This document shows, piece after piece, positions 30,501-36,500 of a stretch of DNA of 64,000 nt; the first letter of the stretch is position 1, and every line of letters starts with the position of its first letter. This DNA comes from Antilocapra americana (Eukaryota > Chordata > Mammalia > Artiodactyla > Antilocapridae): positions 24,193,915 through 24,257,914 of the forward strand of contig ML664199.1 in NCBI GenBank assembly GCA_007570785.1, read 5' to 3'. The notes under the pieces are model-generated. The model had not been told where the DNA came from and did not search any database. It saw only the letters and a list, made by a program, of their open reading frames with translations. A program made the translations under genes and the position numbers.

Positions 30501-33500
30501 ATTTATTCATAATATATTAAAAACAAGTAAATTTCCACAGGAAATTAAGAAACTGATTTCCTTCTTTCAAGTAATCATCCAGGTCCCACTAAAATAAAGC
30601 AATTAGCTTTATACTTCCTATAAGCAGCAAACAGACAAATCCAGAGAGAAAGAACCAAGGCTGAAATGAAGATGGAGTGCACGGCAAATCCAAGCTTGTT
30701 TAAAAAAAATCAGCTATATGAAGTTTTACAATTACATTAAATGACACCTTAAATAACTCAGACATGGCCACAACGACAACACTTATTTAAAAGTAATATT
30801 AACATCTCAACTGCACATATTTTCAACACCTCCATAAGATATTAAGATCATCTGACACGGGTTCCTTTTCCAGAAGGATACGCCCACTGCACTCTGCTTC
30901 TCTTACTGATCACAACTCAGTTGAGTTCAGTTGCTCAGTCGTGCCCAACTCTTTGTGACCCCAGGAGCTGTAGCACGCCAGGCCTGTCTGTCCAACACAA
31001 CTCCTGGAGCCCACCCAAACTCATGTCCATTGAGTTGGTGATGCCATCCAATCACCTCATCCTTTGGTGTCCCCCTCTCCTCCTGCCCTCAATCTTTCCC
31101 AGCATCAGGGTCTTTTCAAATGAATCAACTCTTCAAATCAGGCAGCCAAAGTATTGGTTTCAGCTTCAACATCAGTCCTTCCAATGAACACCCAGGACCG
31201 ATTTCCTTTAGGATGGACTGGTTGGATCTCCTTGCAGTCCAAGGGACTCTCAAGAGCCTTCTCCAATACCACAGTTCAAAAGCATCAATTCTTCAGTGCT
31301 CAGCTTTCTTTATAGTCCAACTTTCACATCCATACATGACCTCTGGAAAAACCATAGCCTTGACTAGATAGACCTTTGTCAGCAAAGTAATGTCTCTGCT
31401 TTTCAATATGCTATCTAGGTTGGTCTAACTTTCCTTCCAAGGAGTATCTTTTAATTTCATGGCTGCAATCACCATCTGCAGTGAATTAGCAGCCCCCAAA
31501 AATAAAGTCTGTCACTGTTTCCACTGTTTCCCCATCTATTTGCCATGAAGTGATGGGACCAGATGCCATGATCTTAGTTTTCCGAATGCTGAGCTTTAAG
31601 CCAACTTTTTCACTCTCCTCTTTCACTTTCATCAAGAGGCTCTTCAGTTCCTCTTTACTTTCTGCCATAAGGGTGGTGTTATCTGCATATCTGAGGTTAT
31701 TGGTATTTCTCCCGGCAATCTTGATTCCAGCTTGTGCTTCACCCAGCCCAGTATTTCTCATGATGTACTCTGCATATAAGTTAAATAAGCAGAGTGACAA
31801 TATCCAGCCTTGACATACTCCTTTTCCTATCTGGAACCAGTCTGTTGTTCCATGTCCAGTTCTAACTGTTGCTTCCTGACCTGCATATAGGTTTTTCAAG
31901 AGGCAGGTTAGGTGGTCTGGTATTCCCATCTCTTTCAGAATTTTCCAGTTTATTGTGATCCACAAAGTCAAAGGCTTTGGCATAGTCAATAAAGCAGAAA
32001 TAGATGTTTTTCTGGAACTCTCTTGCTTTTTCAATGATCCAGTGGATGCTGGCAATTTTATCTCTGGTTCCTCTGCCTTTTCTAAAACCAGCTTGAACAT
32101 CTGGAAGTTCATGGTTCATGTATTGCTGAAACCTGGCTTGGAGAATTTTGAGCATTACTTTACTAGTGTGTACCTTAAGGAAGAATGAAGGGATGGTGCC
32201 AAAGCAAAAACAACACCTGGTTGTGGAAGTGACTGTTGATCACAACTAAAGCCACACAAAAAACATAGAAAGCAACTACTAAGGAAAGTCATAGGGAAAC
32301 AAGCAGGGAGTTGCAGAAAGGAGGAAAAACCTGGGCAAACAGCCCTCGAGGGACTCTGTTTTCCCATTTATTTACTGGCCTTGCCCTACGGCAGGCCCTG
32401 GCACTGCTTACTGCTGAGAAATGGCTTTGCTTCCAGGGCTGGGAACAGGAAGAGGGGACCCATGAGCCATGGACGTAATCAAATCCAGCTCAGCCATGAG
32501 CTGGCAAAAGCAAAAGGCAGAGAAAGGAGCTCAGTTGACAACAAGCCCACCTCCACCCCCTCCCAACACCCCAAAGGCATGTTAGGGACCCAGAGCATCA
32601 GGGCAAAGGCTGAGAAGCCCAGCCTCAGGCCCCAGCGGTGCCTGCACAACACAGGCTCCAGAACATTGGCAAAGGCTCTGGGAACTGAGTGAATGTGACA
32701 AGACACAGCCTGCACCCAGCTTGGCACAGTACTGCCAGGCTTCCAGAGGCTACGCTAGGATCCCAGGTCTACAGAAGATGAGTGACGCCAGAGGAGCGCT
32801 GCACATGGCCCCTGCAGCCAGCGCCACGCCCACCTCCTTCATGATCCGGAACCTCGTGAGGACCTCTTCTCTGACATCTTGCACTTCACTCAAGGCACCT
32901 TCATGTCTGAAAAGCAGCTCTTCCCTCTCAACCAGAAAACGTTCTCGTTTCTGAAGCTCCTCAGCGAATTCCTGCTGGGCTGCGGTCTCACACTGTGGGG
33001 AAGCACAGAGTTCCCGCTGTGGGAAGCTCACTCCACTGGGCATGAGCCAGGGGAGTGCAGAGCAACGACCACAGAACAAGCGGGAGCCCCGCAGGCCACC
33101 AGCGACAGGACTGGCTAGGAGACTCCAGCACGGGGCCCTGAGAGAACCCGTGCTGCAGACGGGGGAGTGCCTTGGGGACACCCTCCACTCTCCCTCCCGC
33201 CTCCCCATCACCCCTGTAGAGGAGCCCTCCAGCATTCCGCCTCCCATCAGCAGAGCAGGCTCCAGTGGAGCCCAGAAATCCTCTCACATCCCCTACATTC
33301 CCATGGCCACGGGAGCCTCTCAGAGCCTCCCCCAGAGCTCATCAGCTCCCAGAGCCTCTGAGCAGAACAGAGGACAGGGCAAGGCCGTGGCCTTACAAAG
33401 TGAGGCTGGGCTTCCAATGCCTTGGCCTCCTGACTTCCCACCTGGACAAACTTCTCTAAACGTTGTCCCAGTTGGCTGTACCCTCCTCGGCGCACTTCAG

Positions 33501-36500
33501 TCTGGCCTCAACCCTCGTCCCCCCTGAACCAGCTTCCGCATCACTGACACTCAGGTCTGCTCCAGCCCTGGCTGCACCCGTCCCTCCCTCTGGTCCCCTC
33601 CTCCCTGGCTGCCATCCGGGCAGCGCTGAGTCCACACCTGAAGCTTCTGGTGAATCTGGAGCAGCTCGTCGTAGATCTGGCTGACTTGACGGGGCTGCAG
33701 GCCTGGCTTCCGTGGGGTCCTGGATGCAAGGGAGCCAACATGCTTGGAAGGGGAATTGCTGCCATCACTACAATAGTCAGCCCAGCTCCTTGAACGTGAG
33801 GCCACATTAGCTGGCCAGGCATTGGCTAAAAGAACAAAATTTAAATTAAAAATTTAGTTTACAGATTTAAATATCCTCATTGTATTGTTAAAATGTTTCA
33901 GGTATTATATGCAGAAAAAAAGGAGGACACAGCCAATGGTTTACATTTAGAAAATTTGGGTGAAAGCCATCCAGAAATTCTCTATGGCCTTTTTGCAACT
34001 TCTCTGTAAATCTAAGACTATTTAAAAAATCAGTGTGTTAACTGCCTTGACAAAGAGATGGAGAGTTACCTCAGGAGCCCTGACAGGTGCCCTTTGCTCC
34101 CTTACACCAAACTAAGCGCCAATCCATACACAGTGTTCATCACCACTCCACTTCTTTGACATTTAAAAAACTATTTGTTTTGCTTGTTTTAAAACTTTAT
34201 GTGATGGCTGTAATTAACCAAAAAATTACATAATCTCTATAACCTCCTCGGTTAAATAACGTGCTCCTGTGTTAATGATTGCAGCAGGTTCACAACCCTC
34301 CATGGCTTTAGCCTTTGGCAATACCTTGTGACCGTCAAGCTGCACCGTCTGCACGGAAGCTGGGGAGCCTTGCTCCTGGCAGCCATGGTGAGAACTCCTG
34401 CAGTTATCGTGCACAGTCAACTGTGTGTCCGACTCTTTGTGACCCCATGGACTGTAGCCCACCAGGCTCCTCTGCCCAAGGGATTCTCAGGCAAGAATAC
34501 TGGAGTGGGTTGCCATGCCCTCCTCTAGGGGATCTTCCCAACCCAGGCATCAAACCTTTGTCTCTTAAGTCTCCTGCATTAGCAGGTGGGTTCTTTACCA
34601 GTAGCGCCACCTGTAATGCCAAGTCAGTTACCAAAGTACTCCCCTGCCCCAGCAACCCTAGCAGTGGAGGTGAACCCCTCCTGTGTTACTCCTCCCTGGC
34701 ACTGTGCTGTAGGCACTCATGCTCTGCTCACAATGAGCAGTGACTTTCACCTGCACTAGCCTCAAGCCGAGGAGGAGCCCCCAGCTTTAAGAAAGGGGTC
34801 TCCATGGTGCTCCCCATCTTGGACAGACTGGGAGAACCAAGATAAAAAGTAGGAATTTTTTAAAAATAAAATGTTTCCCGTTCCTCAGCTTCACAAGCAC
34901 CCTTCAAGGGAAACACTCCGTGCTCTGCCTGCCTCCCCAGGCTCCCACCAGCCCCGGGCCCAGAATATTCCTTAGTTCTGTCAACTTTTAAACACACTCT
35001 ACATTTTGTATATGTTATCTTGTATTCTCAGTTGTTTCCAGTGGGAAAATCCACCACGCACATGCAGCCAGGTACACAGAGAGCAACTGCTGACTCAGGC
35101 GGAAGGAGGCCAGGCCTCAAGTGACCTGGCTTGTTTTCCTGGAAGGTATAAGTGTTAGTCACCTACTACCATAATCTTAGGGCATCCCAGGTGGCTCAGT
35201 GGTAAAGAATCCACCTCCCAATGCAGGAGACATGGGTTGGGAAGACAGATCCTCTGGAGGAGGAATTAGCAATCCACTTCAGTATTCTTGCCTGGGAAAT
35301 TTCTTGGACAGAGGAGCCTGGAGGGCTCAGATCCCCAGTCTGTGGGATCACAAAAGAGTCAAACATGACTTAGCAACTAAACAACGACCACAGTCCTACT
35401 TCCTAAGAAATATCGACAAGAAAAAGAACTGAAAAGATTATAATATTCATGGATCATTAAGTTATTTTGATAAACTTCGACAGTGTGGAAATTCTACTGG
35501 AAAATCATGAGGTTTATTTTCCTCTTCTCCTTTTAACTTAAAGACAAGCAAAGCAACCAGTTCATGGCTTACAAAGACCCAGGACAAATAAATGCACACC
35601 TTGAGAACTAGGGTTACCTCCACGGGGTAAGCTTTAGTGCCCTACTTGACACAGCTGCTGTTTAAACGACTGTTTTGAAATGAGCATTTCTCTTACCTTT
35701 GTCTGTCTCTTTAAAGGCCTGCTTGTTTATTTTGAAGGTACTAACTCCAGAGTCATTGCCAGTGAATTCTTCTTCTGTTCCTGGTTCTTTCAAATCTTGA
35801 AAAGAATCCAGTTCATCATCTAGGCTTTAAAGAAAAATCAATCACAGCATTCTGGAAGATTTCTACAGCCATTTAAAGAAGAGAATGCTTCAAATATTAG
35901 CAGCATAACAATTGAAAAAAAGTAACAAATAAACATTTTTAAAAATACAAAAGGAAAAACTGTAAACTACCAGTTTTCACACAGATGAAAACTCACAAGT
36001 ATGAACTTTCCTCACATTCAGAAATGTTCAACTGCAAGGTACACCCTTCCTCCCGACCCCGTATTGCTGTCAGGTGGATCAAACAGGCTCTGTGTCTCTA
36101 ATTCTATTAACAACTTAGAGAACAAGTGTTGAAGGTGTGGAAACTGAATCTTAAGTTAAATAACTGACAGGGTAACTAACAGGTGACATAACTAGCAAAA
36201 GGTGAAGCAGAACTAGAATTCCAGATGTTCTCTCCAAAAAGATCATTTGGAGAGAATGTTAGCATTTCCAGAACTAGCTATTCAAAGGGAATACACTGCA
36301 AGTCACAAAAGATAACTTAAATTTTTCGGGAATTCTTTTTGGCAGTTCAGTGGTTAGGGCTCTGTGCTTTCACTTCCCAGGGCCCAAATTTAATCCCTGG
36401 TCTGAGAACTAAGACCTCAGAAGCTTCGCAGCACTGCCATAAAGAAACAAAAAGAAATTCGAGCAGCCACTTTAAAAACATAAAAAGACATGAAATTTTA

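Larger units (their letters stand above)
29569..32833 (-). other. CCDC138: CCDC138 intron 6
   Basis: This AT-rich intron holds a CHR-type SINE next to exon 7 and a 1.3-kb BovB insertion. From about 32340 the sequence becomes GC-richer toward exon 6. I see no other exon. Confidence 0.6.
33826..35696 (-). other. CCDC138: CCDC138 intron 4
   Basis: It holds two Bov-tA copies and otherwise unremarkable sequence. I see no extra exon. Confidence 0.6.

Noticed and set aside
31486..32112. 208-codon reverse-transcriptase frame as a host gene
   Set aside because: It is the BovB ORF2 remnant: YADD is mutated to YADN, the frame is broken, and target duplications flank the element.
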